Shown: one piece after another, positions 52,488 to 60,333 of the stretch
Numbering within the stretch: the stretch's first letter is position 1
How the letters are laid out: every line of letters starts with the position of its first letter
DNA from: JAVBLU01 sp031553225
GTDB taxonomy: Bacteria; Bacillota; Clostridia; Christensenellales; UBA1750
Assembly: GCA_031553225.1 (NCBI GenBank)
Contig: JAVBLU010000016.1
Span: 1 to 64,000, forward strand
Direction: 5' to 3'
Length of the DNA: 64,000 nt
The notes under the pieces: generated by a model
Database searches by the model: none
The model's input: the letters and a program-made list of their open reading frames with translations, nothing else
Told to the model about the DNA's origin: nothing
Made by a program: the position numbers and the translations under genes

Positions 52488-53531
52488 TTACACTTCCTTC
52501 CATGAAGGCAGGGCGTCGTGCTCTGCAAAAGCGCGCACAAGCGCGCACATGGCGGCCACGTCCGCAAGGTTCATCACGCTGGCAGGCGAGTGAATATAGC
52601 GACAGGGCACGCTGAGTACGGCCGTGGCCACGGGGCCGAAGCGCGCCTGTACCGCGCCGGAGTCGTTCCCGCCGGACACATAGCGCTTGTGCTGCCAGGC
52701 GATGCCCTGCCCGTCGGCCAGCCCGCGCAGGAGGCGCACAAGGCCCGGATGGCCGATGCTCGCGTTGTCGGCAAAGCTGATGGCCACGCCCCCGCCCAAA
52801 CGGCACACCACCTGGTGCGGCGCAGTGTCGGGCACGTCGGCGGCGGTGGTGCCCTCCAGCACCAGGGCGATGTCCGGTGCGACGGACTGGGCCGCGGCGA
52901 TCGCGCCGCGCAGGCCGGTCTCCTCCTGGGCGGTAAAGGCCACCCACAGCTCGCACGCGGGGCTGGCGTTTTGCACGGCTTGGATGAGCGCAAGGCATCC
53001 CACGCGGTCGTCCAGCGCCTTGGATTTGACGCATCCCTCGCCGAAGAGTTCAAACGCCGTGTCGAACACGGCGGTCTCGCCGGGCGGCACCTGCCGCTCC
53101 GCGTCGGCCTTGTCCGTGGCGCCAATGTCGATGTACAGCGCGTTCGTCTTAATCACGCGTTCAAAATCCTCGCGGCTCTGCAGGTGGATGGCTTTGCTGC
53201 CGATCACGCCCGGCAGGCCCTTACGGCCCACCTTTACGCGCTTGGAGCACAGCACGCGCGGGTCGATCCCCTGGGCGAAGATGGCGAGCAGCCCGTCCTC
53301 GCGCGCGCCGCGAATGTAGAAGCCCACCTCGTCCATGTGCGCCATGAGCAGAACGCGGGGGCCTTTGACGGCGGTGCCTTTGCAGCGGGCGATCACCGAA
53401 CCCAGCGCGTCCACGCGCATCTCCTCTACATAGGGAGCGATCTCGGCCTTGATGATGTCGCGCACCGCGCCTTCATCGCCGGAGACGCCGCTCGCCGTGC
53501 ACAGCTTTTCCAGCAAGCCTAGTATTTCCAA
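52488..53531 (-). CDS. M42 family aminopeptidase (second gene of the array)
   Basis: The 347-residue protein starts at a TTG behind GGAGGAGGG (MEILGLLEKLCTASGVSGDE). Motifs are LLMAHMDEVGFYI, SKALDDRVGCLAL, FTAQEETGLRGA, LVLEGTTAADVPD and SGGNDSGAVQARFGPVATAVLSVPCRYIHSP. It overlaps the upstream gene by 13 nt and ends 4 nt before the next start. GTTAADVPD resembles CelM/YsdC-type M42 enzymes. Older labels of cellulase or endoglucanase for such proteins are misleading. Confidence 0.92.
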   Translation of the reverse strand: MEILGLLEKLCTASGVSGDEGAVRDIIKAEIAPYVEEMRVDALGSVIARCKGTAVKGPRVLLMAHMDEVGFYIRGAREDGLLAIFAQGIDPRVLCSKRVKVGRKGLPGVIGSKAIHLQSREDFERVIKTNALYIDIGATDKADAERQVPPGETAVFDTAFELFGEGCVKSKALDDRVGCLALIQAVQNASPACELWVAFTAQEETGLRGAIAAAQSVAPDIALVLEGTTAADVPDTAPHQVVCRLGGGVAISFADNASIGHPGLVRLLRGLADGQGIAWQHKRYVSGGNDSGAVQARFGPVATAVLSVPCRYIHSPASVMNLADVAAMCALVRAFAEHDALPSWKEV

Positions 53532-54562
53532 AACGCGCCCTCCTCCGCGCCCACTTCCTGAAGGAAATAGGCGACCCACTGCGCCAGACGCGCCATGGCC
53601 TTTTGGTCGATGGTCTCCACGGACGTGTGCATGTAGCGAAGCGGCAGCTGGAAAACAAGCGTGGGTACGCCGCCCGCCGCCACCTGCGTGGAACTGCCGT
53701 CCGTGCCGGTCGGGCCGGGGCAAACGTCCACGGCGTGGTCGATGCCCCGATCGCGCGCGACCTTAACGGCGCGCTGGTACAGCGTTTGGTGGATGTTGGG
53801 GCCCACCGCGATGGACGGCTTGTCAAAGGGCGTGGTGTCGAAGGGTTCCGCGCCCGGCTGAGGGGCGTGGCACACGTCCAGCGCCAGGGCGATGTCCGGC
53901 CGCACGATGTGGGCGGACGTCCACGCGCCCTTGGAGCCGACCTCCTCCTGAGAGGTGGCGACGAAGTGCGCCTCGCAGGACAGGGACGTGTTCTTCAGCA
54001 GGTCCATCACCATGAGCAGCACGGCCACGCACGCGCGGTCGTCGAAGGTTTTACCGGCGATGCGGCCATTCGCCAGCTCGCGAAGCGGGCCGCGCAGCGT
54101 TACAACGTCGCCCACGCGCACCAGCTGCTTTACCTTTTCGGCGGGCAGGCCCAGGTCCACGGCGATGTCCTTCATTTTGACGGCCTTGGCCCGGTCCTCG
54201 TCGGTTTGCAGGTGAGGGGGCTTGGCGCCGCACACGCCGGGCAGCGCGCCGCACGCGCCGTGCACGATCACCTCGTGCGCGGGCAGAATGCGCGGGTCCA
54301 CGCCGTTGTTCGAGTGTACGCGCAAGAAGCCGTCCTCCGTCACGTCCGTAACCACCAGGGCCACCTCGTCGCTGTGGGCGCACAAAAGCACCCGCGGGCC
54401 CGACGATCCGATGCGCGCGTGCACCGAGCACAGCGGCGTGACGGACACCTCGCCGCTGTAGCGGGCAAACGCGGCGGCGATGCAGCGCGCCGCGTCGCCC
54501 TCGCGGCCGGACGGGCCGTGCGCGGCGGTCACCTCACGCAGGAAGGGCAGGGGATCAAACAA
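53519..54562 (-). CDS. M42 family aminopeptidase (first gene of the array)
   Basis: The 347-residue protein starts at a TTG behind AGGAGG (FDPLPFLREVTAAHGPSGRE). It has VLLCAHSDEVALVV, where the usual HMDE is HSDE, then AGKTFDDRACVAVLLM, VATSQEEVGSKGA, LALDVCHAPQP and GTDGSSTQVAAGGVPTLVFQLPLRYMHTS. All metal and catalytic residues remain. Two downstream M42 genes overlap or adjoin it, forming a three-gene operon. Confidence 0.92.
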   Translation of the reverse strand: MFDPLPFLREVTAAHGPSGREGDAARCIAAAFARYSGEVSVTPLCSVHARIGSSGPRVLLCAHSDEVALVVTDVTEDGFLRVHSNNGVDPRILPAHEVIVHGACGALPGVCGAKPPHLQTDEDRAKAVKMKDIAVDLGLPAEKVKQLVRVGDVVTLRGPLRELANGRIAGKTFDDRACVAVLLMVMDLLKNTSLSCEAHFVATSQEEVGSKGAWTSAHIVRPDIALALDVCHAPQPGAEPFDTTPFDKPSIAVGPNIHQTLYQRAVKVARDRGIDHAVDVCPGPTGTDGSSTQVAAGGVPTLVFQLPLRYMHTSVETIDQKAMARLAQWVAYFLQEVGAEEGAFWKY

Positions 54563-54758
54563 GAGCAAACCTCCTAACGCCCGGTCCGAAGGATTGTCCC
54601 CCGTCCGGGCCATGCGATGCCTGGTTCAGCATGGCGCCCTGAAGCATAGTTCCCGGAAATGCCAGAAAGAGCGGTTTCCCTGAAGCTGCTTGCTTCTTTC
54701 TTTTAAACAGACGAAGCCGCCGGAGAGCGCGTCCTCACGTCACCCCCCGCCGCGCGCT

Positions 54759-55001
54759 TCACCCCGCGCCCAGCGACGCCTCCAAAGCGCGTGCCAGCTG
54801 ATCGGGGCAGGAGGTGCCGTTGCGGCAGGAGATCCCCTTCAGTTTGCCGATGGCCTCCTGCACGTCCATGCCCTCCAGTAGGCGGGAAAGGCCGGCCAGG
54901 TTGCCCCCGCACCCGTTTTGGAAGACGACAGAAACGATGCGCCCGTCCCGCACATCAAAATCGATGCTTGTGGAACAGGTGCCCGTGGTTTGATAGCGCA
55001 T
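54759..55001 (-). CDS. TIGR03905 family TSCPD domain protein
   Basis: An 80-residue protein: RYQTTGTCSTSIDFDVRDGRIVSVVFQNGCGGNLAGLSRLLEG then ISCRNGTSCPDQLARAL. TGTCS, GCGGNL and TSCPDQ are the Cys-containing hallmarks of TIGR03905, related to the Zn-binding C-terminal domain of class II ribonucleotide reductases. Function is unknown. It starts 10 nt after the DUF4364 stop and follows GGAGGAG. Confidence 0.88.
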   Translation of the reverse strand: MRYQTTGTCSTSIDFDVRDGRIVSVVFQNGCGGNLAGLSRLLEGMDVQEAIGKLKGISCRNGTSCPDQLARALEASLGAG

Positions 55002-55011
55002 AGCGCTCCTC

Positions 55012-55539
55012 CTATTCGGCGCTTAACAAAAGCTTGGTAAGCGCTTCGTACACGTCGGCGGCCCGCTCGCGAAAGGCCTCGCACGCGGCGGCGGCCTGCT
55101 CGCGTGAGACCACGCTGAGCTGCACGTCAAAGAGCAGCCGCTCGTTCTCGTGCGCGCTCATGTGCACGATATATTCGCTGGATGATAAGCCCGGCGCGAA
55201 GTCGGCGCTGATCTGCCGCTCGCGCCGGAAAACGTCGCGCCATTTCGGCACGGCCTGGTCGATGGCCACGCGCCGCTCGGCGGGGATGCGCGTTTCAAAG
55301 AAGGCCAGGGTTTGGCGGCCGCGCCCCGTCAAGCGGTGCGCGCGCACGGCCTCGTCGCCCAGCGCGACGATCAGCCCGGCCTCCGTCAGCTCCGCCAGGG
55401 CCAGCTGCACGTCGATATAGTTCATCAGCTCAGCTTCCACAACGAAGCGCAGCGCTTGCTGGCTCGTTAAGGGGCCCAGGCGATCAAAACAATACAGCAG
55501 TTCCAGCTTGCGCCCTGCAAGCGCCGGGTATTCGTCCAT
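55012..55539 (-). CDS. DUF4364 family protein
   Basis: A 175-residue protein (MDEYPALAGRKLELLYCFDRLGPLTSQQALRFVVE) whose N-terminal half looks like a winged helix (LNYIDVQLALAELTEAGLI; HRLTGRGRQTLAFFETRIP). The C-terminal half is a beta-rich domain (SEYIVHMSAHENERLLFDVQLSV). DUF4364 proteins are common in Clostridia and are probably transcription regulators, but targets are unknown. I prefer the ATG at 55539, 8 nt after GAGGGGC; a GTG at 55548 is possible. Confidence 0.85.
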   Translation of the reverse strand: MDEYPALAGRKLELLYCFDRLGPLTSQQALRFVVEAELMNYIDVQLALAELTEAGLIVALGDEAVRAHRLTGRGRQTLAFFETRIPAERRVAIDQAVPKWRDVFRRERQISADFAPGLSSSEYIVHMSAHENERLLFDVQLSVVSREQAAAACEAFRERAADVYEALTKLLLSAE

Positions 55540-55597
55540 CTTGTGCACCGCCCCTCAACGCTGATTGATGTGAAAAACCCTGCAATATAGCAAACGC

Positions 55598-55620
55598 CCT
55601 CATCAACTGAGGGCGGCAGC
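55598..55620 (-). terminator. possible terminator hairpin between the HPr-like and DUF4364 genes
   Basis: GCCCTC, loop AGTTGAT and GAGGGC on the minus strand followed by GTTTG. The rest of 55540-55807 shows no gene. Confidence 0.4.
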
Positions 55621-55807
55621 CTCGAGCGGCCGCGGCTTTGCATAGGCGCGGTCATTCGGTTTCATCGGTTCTGCAGGGCCCGCGGTTTTCCATGTGCAAT
55701 TCATCTGTAAACGCCCGGCCACAGAAAGCGCAAAACGCCTCCGCGGCGGGCGGAAAGCTTCGGCAGTGCGACTGCCATGTAGGACGGACAAGCCGTTATC
55801 GCGCGCT

Positions 55808-56035
55808 TTACGCGATAAACGGCTTGATGTCCGCCAGCAGGTCGTCGCAGTTGTCAGCGTAGATCTCCATGGTGATCGGCTTGCCCAAATCCAGGCTGAA
55901 GATGCCCAGAATGGACTTGGCGTCCACGACATGGCGACCGGAACGCAGATCGACGTCGTAAGGATACCGGTTGACGGTGTTCACGAACGTCTTGACGTTC
56001 TCAGCGAGCGTCAGCTTGATGGTGATGGTCTTCAT
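55808..56035 (-). CDS. HPr-like domain protein lacking the phosphorylated His
   Basis: A 75-residue protein, MKTITIKLTLAENVKTFVNTVNRYPYDVDLRSGRHVVDAKSILGIFSLDL. The C-terminal pattern VDAKSILGIFSLDLGKPITMEIYADN matches HPr, including the region of the regulatory Ser46. However, the N-terminal GLHARPA segment with His15 is replaced by LAENVKTFV. It therefore cannot accept phosphate from PEP. It may bind a partner such as CcpA through the serine face, which is inference. The start follows GAAAGGAG. A hairpin (TTATCGCG/CGCGATAA) overlaps its stop codon. Confidence 0.85.
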   Translation of the reverse strand: MKTITIKLTLAENVKTFVNTVNRYPYDVDLRSGRHVVDAKSILGIFSLDLGKPITMEIYADNCDDLLADIKPFIA

Positions 56036-56125
56036 GTGATAACTCCTTTCCCGCAATTATTCGGAAACGCGGACGTCTCCGTCCGTCATGATACCACAAT
56101 GCGGGAGAATTGGCAAGTGCGGCGG

Positions 56126-56941
56126 TTAGCGTTTGGTAAAATGATACAGGCCATAGGCGGCGTCGTCCCACGGCCGGCCGCGGCGGTCCTTCAGATAGGG
56201 GGCGTCCGCGTCGGGCGAGACGTCCGTCACAAGCCCGGCAGGCGTGGCGCAGGCATATTCGGCCAGATCCATGCCGGGAAATGCATCCACAACGGTTTGC
56301 GGATGAAAGACGCGGCCGCCGTTGAAGGCGATGCACTGCGCGGGCCCGACCGGCAGGGAGATGTAGGCGTGCCCGCCCGGCTTCAGCACGCGCCGGATGG
56401 CGCGGAACACCGAAAAACAGGCCGCCGGGTCGATGGGGTCGCCGTAGCGGCCCAGCCCGAAATGCTCCAGGGAACAAAGCGCGGAGAGGGACTCCAGGCT
56501 ATCGTCCGGAAACGCGCTAAGGTTCGTCGCGTCCGCCTGCATAAAGCGCAGGCCGAAATCCGCGTCCGCATAGGGCCGGATGTCGATGAGCGTGACCTCC
56601 TGGCGGCAGCTGAGCAGGTGGGCAATGAATCCGTCGATGCTGGAGCCGATGTCGTAGTGCATCGCCGGGCGGCGGTCAAAGATCAGGCGCGCGGCCCACA
56701 AATCCTGCTGCACGTACAGGTCCTTCAGCGAGCGGCCGGCCTGAGCGCGTCGGTCGGTGAGATACGGCGCCGTGCGCAGCGGAAACCCCGTGACGCCCAG
56801 CGCGCGGCTTTCTTTGGCGTAGCGCGACAGGTCGCGCAGGTACCTGGGCAGAAAGACGACATGGTAGTCGGCGTACAGAACAGCGCGCCAAACGCGTTGA
56901 AGGCACAGGCGCATCACCTGCAAAGTGGCGGTAAAGTACAA
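56126..56941 (-). CDS. DUF268-like SAM methyltransferase
   Basis: The 271-residue protein has a Rossmann methyltransferase core: HYDIGSSIDGFIAHLL as motif I, VTLIDIRPY, LRFMQADATNLSAFPDDSLESLSALCSLEHFGLGRYGD and IRRVLKPGGHAYISLPVG. LCSLEHFGLGRYGDPIDP and the GPAQCIAFNGGRVF block are typical of DUF268, often found with glycan or methylated-sugar genes. An N-terminal helical segment precedes the core. It is separated by 60 nt from tadA. Substrate is unknown. Confidence 0.8.
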   Translation of the reverse strand: MYFTATLQVMRLCLQRVWRAVLYADYHVVFLPRYLRDLSRYAKESRALGVTGFPLRTAPYLTDRRAQAGRSLKDLYVQQDLWAARLIFDRRPAMHYDIGSSIDGFIAHLLSCRQEVTLIDIRPYADADFGLRFMQADATNLSAFPDDSLESLSALCSLEHFGLGRYGDPIDPAACFSVFRAIRRVLKPGGHAYISLPVGPAQCIAFNGGRVFHPQTVVDAFPGMDLAEYACATPAGLVTDVSPDADAPYLKDRRGRPWDDAAYGLYHFTKR

Positions 56942-57001
56942 AGGTTCAGCTCCTCACGTCGGTTACTTGGGGCCAGGCGGAGATGGCGAAGGGATGCGCG
57001 C

Positions 57002-57466
57002 CTACGCAGGGGCTTCCGGCGGCGCAACGGGGCGTATCCCCCGCTGCAGCAGCGCGGCGGCCTCGGCCGATAAAACGCCGCCCAGCGTGGGCATGGGCGG
57101 GCCGAAGGCCGGGTCGGCGGGCAGGTCGTAGCGCGAACCGCACGCGCCCAAAGCCGGATCGGACGCGCCGAACACGATGAGGGAAAGACGCGCCTGCCGC
57201 GCGAGCGCCGCGCACATGGGGCAAGGCTCAAGCGTCACGTACAGCGTGCAGCCCGGCAGCCGCCAGTCGCCTAGGGCCTGCGCGGCCTGCCGCATGGCGA
57301 GCACCTCGGCGTGCGCCGAAGGGTCGCGCTGAAGTTCCCGCTCGTTGTGCGCGCGGGCGATCACGCTTCCCCCGCGCGCGACCACGGCGCCCACGGGCAC
57401 GTCGCCGTGCGCAAGCGCTGCGGCCGCCTCCTCAAGCGCCAAGGCCATAAACGCTTCCTGGCTCAT
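57002..57466 (-). CDS. tadA: tRNA adenosine(34) deaminase-type cytidine/deoxycytidylate deaminase family protein
   Basis: TadA converts the wobble A34 of tRNA-Arg(ACG) to inosine. The 154-residue protein has the zinc motif AHAEVLAM (His and the proton-shuttling Glu) and LEPCPMCAAL with the two Cys ligands, plus DVPVGAVVARGGSVIARAHNERELQRDP. GACGSRYDL near residue 110 fits the family. The ATG overlaps the stop of the upstream gene by 4 nt. A different nucleoside deaminase cannot be excluded. Confidence 0.9.
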   Translation of the reverse strand: MSQEAFMALALEEAAAALAHGDVPVGAVVARGGSVIARAHNERELQRDPSAHAEVLAMRQAAQALGDWRLPGCTLYVTLEPCPMCAALARQARLSLIVFGASDPALGACGSRYDLPADPAFGPPMPTLGGVLSAEAAALLQRGIRPVAPPEAPA

Positions 57467-58803
57467 GTGCGGCCGATCACCGCGGCGGTGCGGGCGGCGA
57501 GGGCGGCGATGGAGTTGGTGGGTTCGCCAGCCAGCGAGGTGTGCAGCGTGTCGCGCAAGGGGCCGATCCAGGAATCGGGCAGGCGGGCCGCACCGCGCAT
57601 CGCGCCCACGATGGAGCCGACCGTGGCGCAGTTGCAGTCGGTGTCCAGCCCAAAGAGCAGCGCGGTGCCGATCGCCCGCTCCAGATCGCCCTGGCCGTAC
57701 AGAAGCGCCAACACCACGATCTGCGCGTTGGAGATGGTGTGGCACCAGTGGTGCGGGTTGCCCTCGTTCCAAACGCCGTGCAGGCGCTCGACGGCTTCCT
57801 GCCAGGCGACGCCTTCCTGGTGCCAGCGCAGCGCCTGATGCACGGCGGCGCTCAGGCGGCAGCCTTCCGGAATTTGCGCAAGCCCGCACTGCACCACAAG
57901 CGCCGGATCGTCCGTGCAGAAGCCCGCGGCGATCATGGCGGCCACGAACATGGCGCCGTAGATGCCGTTGCGCGTGTGAGAGAGCAGGGCGTCGGCGTGG
58001 GCAAGCGCGGCAGCGCGCTGCGGATCGCCTGGGCACACGTAGCCGTAGATGTCCGCGCGGATCTGCGCGCCGATCCACTCGCGGTACGGGTTGCGAAACC
58101 GCCCGGTGTGCGGGGGCGTCACGCCCATCGCCAGGTTCTTGTAGGCGACGCGCTCGGCCGTGCAGGCGGCCAGAAGCGGCAGATGCGCAAGCCAGGCGTC
58201 GCCCACGTCCGCGGTGGTCAGCTGGTAGCCGTACTTCTCCATCATCATCAGGCCGAGCAGCGTGTAGTTCGTGTCGTCGTCCGTGGGCATGCCGTCCACC
58301 CGGTTGATGAAGCTTTCCCGCGCGTTGCGGCCGTCCAGCTCGTACTGGCGGCGGATGGGTGCGGGCACGTCGCTGGACATGTACGCGCGCGGCGGGTAAT
58401 TTCCCGTGTCGCGCAAGAAGCCTGCGATGAGCGCGCGCTTCCAGCCTTCCACAGGCTTGCCCAGAAGGCACCCGGCGCAGCGGCCCTGCCACGCGCCCAG
58501 CACCCGGTCAAACAGTACGTCGCCGCCGGGCGCGGCGGGCAAAACGGGCGCGCCGGGGCGCAGCGCCAAAATAGCGGACAGGACGTCCGGCTCCTTTTGC
58601 TGCGTGCCTCCGGAGGACATGCGCTGCACGTCGTCCAGCAGCACGGCGGCCAGGGCGTCCTGCTCCAGGCGGTCGGCGGCGGCCTTAATCTGTGCGACCC
58701 GGCCGGCCAGGGAGGCGGCGTCTTTGCCCTCGTCGGCGGCCTGCTGCAGTTCCACGTCCAGATCCTCGCTGTAGTGCATCCACTTGTGGTCCGGCACGAG
58801 CAT
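57463..58803 (-). CDS. ADP-ribosylglycohydrolase family protein
   Basis: ADP-ribosylglycohydrolases remove ADP-ribose from proteins or nucleic acids using two Mg ions. This 446-residue protein is longer than DraG (about 300), with an N-terminal helical extension of about 100 residues. The core has VLGAWQGRCAGCLLGKPVEG, MPTDDDTNYTLLGLM (metal ligands), AHADALLSHTRNGIYGAMFVAAMIAA and FGLDTDCNCATVGSIVGAMRG (second metal site). It starts behind AGGAGG. Whether it reverses toxin, metabolic or regulatory ADP-ribosylation is unknown. Confidence 0.9.
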   Translation of the reverse strand: MLVPDHKWMHYSEDLDVELQQAADEGKDAASLAGRVAQIKAAADRLEQDALAAVLLDDVQRMSSGGTQQKEPDVLSAILALRPGAPVLPAAPGGDVLFDRVLGAWQGRCAGCLLGKPVEGWKRALIAGFLRDTGNYPPRAYMSSDVPAPIRRQYELDGRNARESFINRVDGMPTDDDTNYTLLGLMMMEKYGYQLTTADVGDAWLAHLPLLAACTAERVAYKNLAMGVTPPHTGRFRNPYREWIGAQIRADIYGYVCPGDPQRAAALAHADALLSHTRNGIYGAMFVAAMIAAGFCTDDPALVVQCGLAQIPEGCRLSAAVHQALRWHQEGVAWQEAVERLHGVWNEGNPHHWCHTISNAQIVVLALLYGQGDLERAIGTALLFGLDTDCNCATVGSIVGAMRGAARLPDSWIGPLRDTLHTSLAGEPTNSIAALAARTAAVIGRT

Positions 58804-58838
58804 CCTCCTTTGCTGACGGCGCGCAAAAGCGCCTTTGG

Positions 58839-59732
58839 CTATGCGGGCAGGATGAGGTCGCAGGTGGTGGGCAGGGCGTAAAAGCCCAGAGTATGGTACA
58901 GCGCCTGTACGGGGTTGCCGGCTTCAACAAACAGCCGCACGCTGCCGTGCGCGGGATATAGGCCGCTCAGCGCCCGGCACAGCATGGCGCGCGCCAGGCC
59001 CCGGCCGCGGGCGCACGGGTGCACGGCCACGTCCCACACGACGGGCGCGCCCACAAACAGCGTAACAAAGCACGCGCCCATCAGCCGCCCGCCTTCCTCC
59101 ACAAGGGAGGAGGCGCGCTTACATGGCGCGTCCATGCGCTCATACTGAAACAGGGCGTCCTGCAGGAAATCCGCGCGAGAAACGCGCTGCGGGTCGCGCC
59201 CGCCGTAGGCCTCCAGCAGAAGCTGGGCATAGGCGGGCAAATCGGCTTTTCTGGGCGAGCGGGCGGACACGCCCTCCGGCAAGGGCCAAGGCAAGCTTTG
59301 CGTGGGCCGAACCATGGCGCGGCACCAGCTTAGCCCGTCGCCCGGGCCGGGCTGAGGCGTCCATCCGGCACGATAGAAATCGTCCAGCTCGCTCATGCGC
59401 ACAGCCGGCGCGCGGGCCAAAACGCCTTCCTCGGCCCGGCTGGCCCTGCGCACGTAGGCGGTCAGCCGCAGCACCAGCTCGCCTAGGCCCTCCTGGGGCG
59501 GCACGGCGAAGGGGCGCGACAGAACGCCCGGTCCGGCAATGGCCCCGCCCACGCGCGCGCCCTGGCGCAGCACCCATACGGAGGGCGCGGCCTCGTACTC
59601 CGCCAGCAGCTCCGCCTCGCTTCGGTCGTGCTCGTCCATGCCGCCGCGGTACAGCCGCGCCCAGGCGCACGCCTCGCCGGCGTCCGCGGGTGCGGCGAAC
59701 AGCGCGCCGCCCAGCGGAAGGGGGTCCATCAT
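58839..59732 (-). CDS. GNAT family N-acetyltransferase
   Basis: A 297-residue protein with two GNAT-like halves. The N-terminal half (about 1-135) is degenerate (SVWVLRQGARVGGAIAG). The C-terminal half (about 155-290) keeps the acetyl-CoA loop VAVHPCARGRGLARAMLCRAL and VRLFVEAGNPVQALYHTLGFYAL. The substrate is unknown. Its ATG at 59732 overlaps the hpf stop by 4 nt (ATGA), so it is translated from the hpf message. Confidence 0.82.
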   Translation of the reverse strand: MMDPLPLGGALFAAPADAGEACAWARLYRGGMDEHDRSEAELLAEYEAAPSVWVLRQGARVGGAIAGPGVLSRPFAVPPQEGLGELVLRLTAYVRRASRAEEGVLARAPAVRMSELDDFYRAGWTPQPGPGDGLSWCRAMVRPTQSLPWPLPEGVSARSPRKADLPAYAQLLLEAYGGRDPQRVSRADFLQDALFQYERMDAPCKRASSLVEEGGRLMGACFVTLFVGAPVVWDVAVHPCARGRGLARAMLCRALSGLYPAHGSVRLFVEAGNPVQALYHTLGFYALPTTCDLILPA

Positions 59733-60265
59733 TCCCCGGGCTGCAAAAGCCCGTAGTTGCCGTCGTTGCGCACGTACACAACGCACGTGCGGTTGCTTTC
59801 GCTGTTCACAAACGCGAAGAACGAGTGGCCGAGCAGCTCCATCTGCGCGATGGCGTCCTCGGGCGTCATGGGCTTTACGGGGAAGGACTTGCGCTTGACC
59901 AGCGCGGGCTCCTGCTCGGTCATGTACGCTTCGTCCGCATAGGCGGGCGTGTCGTGCTGGAAAGCGCCGTCGCGCAGGCGGGCCTGCAGGCGCGTGCGGT
60001 GCTTGTGGATCTGTCGCTCCAGCTTTTCACACACGTCGTCAATGACCAGGTACATATCGTAACCGGTTTCCTCCGCGCGCAGCACGTCGCCACCCTTGAG
60101 AAGCACCGTCAGTTCCGCGATGTTGCGCGCGCGCTCCACCGTCAGGCGCACCTGCACTTCCTGGTTGTCGCCGAAGTACCGGGAGAGCTTGCCTACCTTT
60201 TTTTCCACCCGCCGGGCGAGCGCGTCGGAGAGCTCCATGTTCTTGCAGCTGATGTTCGTCTTCAT
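59729..60265 (-). CDS. hpf: ribosome hibernation promoting factor, long form
   Basis: Long HPF pairs 70S ribosomes into inactive 100S dimers in stationary phase. The 178-residue protein has an N-terminal ribosome-binding domain (about 1-98; LSDALARRVEKKVGKLSRYFGDNQEVQVRLTVER, VCEKLERQIHKHRTRLQARLR). A linker and a C-terminal dimerisation domain follow (about 120-178; VKRKSFPVKPMTPEDAIAQMELLGHSFFAFVNSESN). The start MKTNISCKN follows GGGAGGC. This long form is typical of Bacillota. Confidence 0.95.
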   Translation of the reverse strand: MKTNISCKNMELSDALARRVEKKVGKLSRYFGDNQEVQVRLTVERARNIAELTVLLKGGDVLRAEETGYDMYLVIDDVCEKLERQIHKHRTRLQARLRDGAFQHDTPAYADEAYMTEQEPALVKRKSFPVKPMTPEDAIAQMELLGHSFFAFVNSESNRTCVVYVRNDGNYGLLQPGE

Positions 60266-60333
60266 GCTTATGCCTCCCAACAACGAAAATCAATCAAGTA
60301 TTGCCTTCGACGGATGCGCGGAAAATCCTCCCG

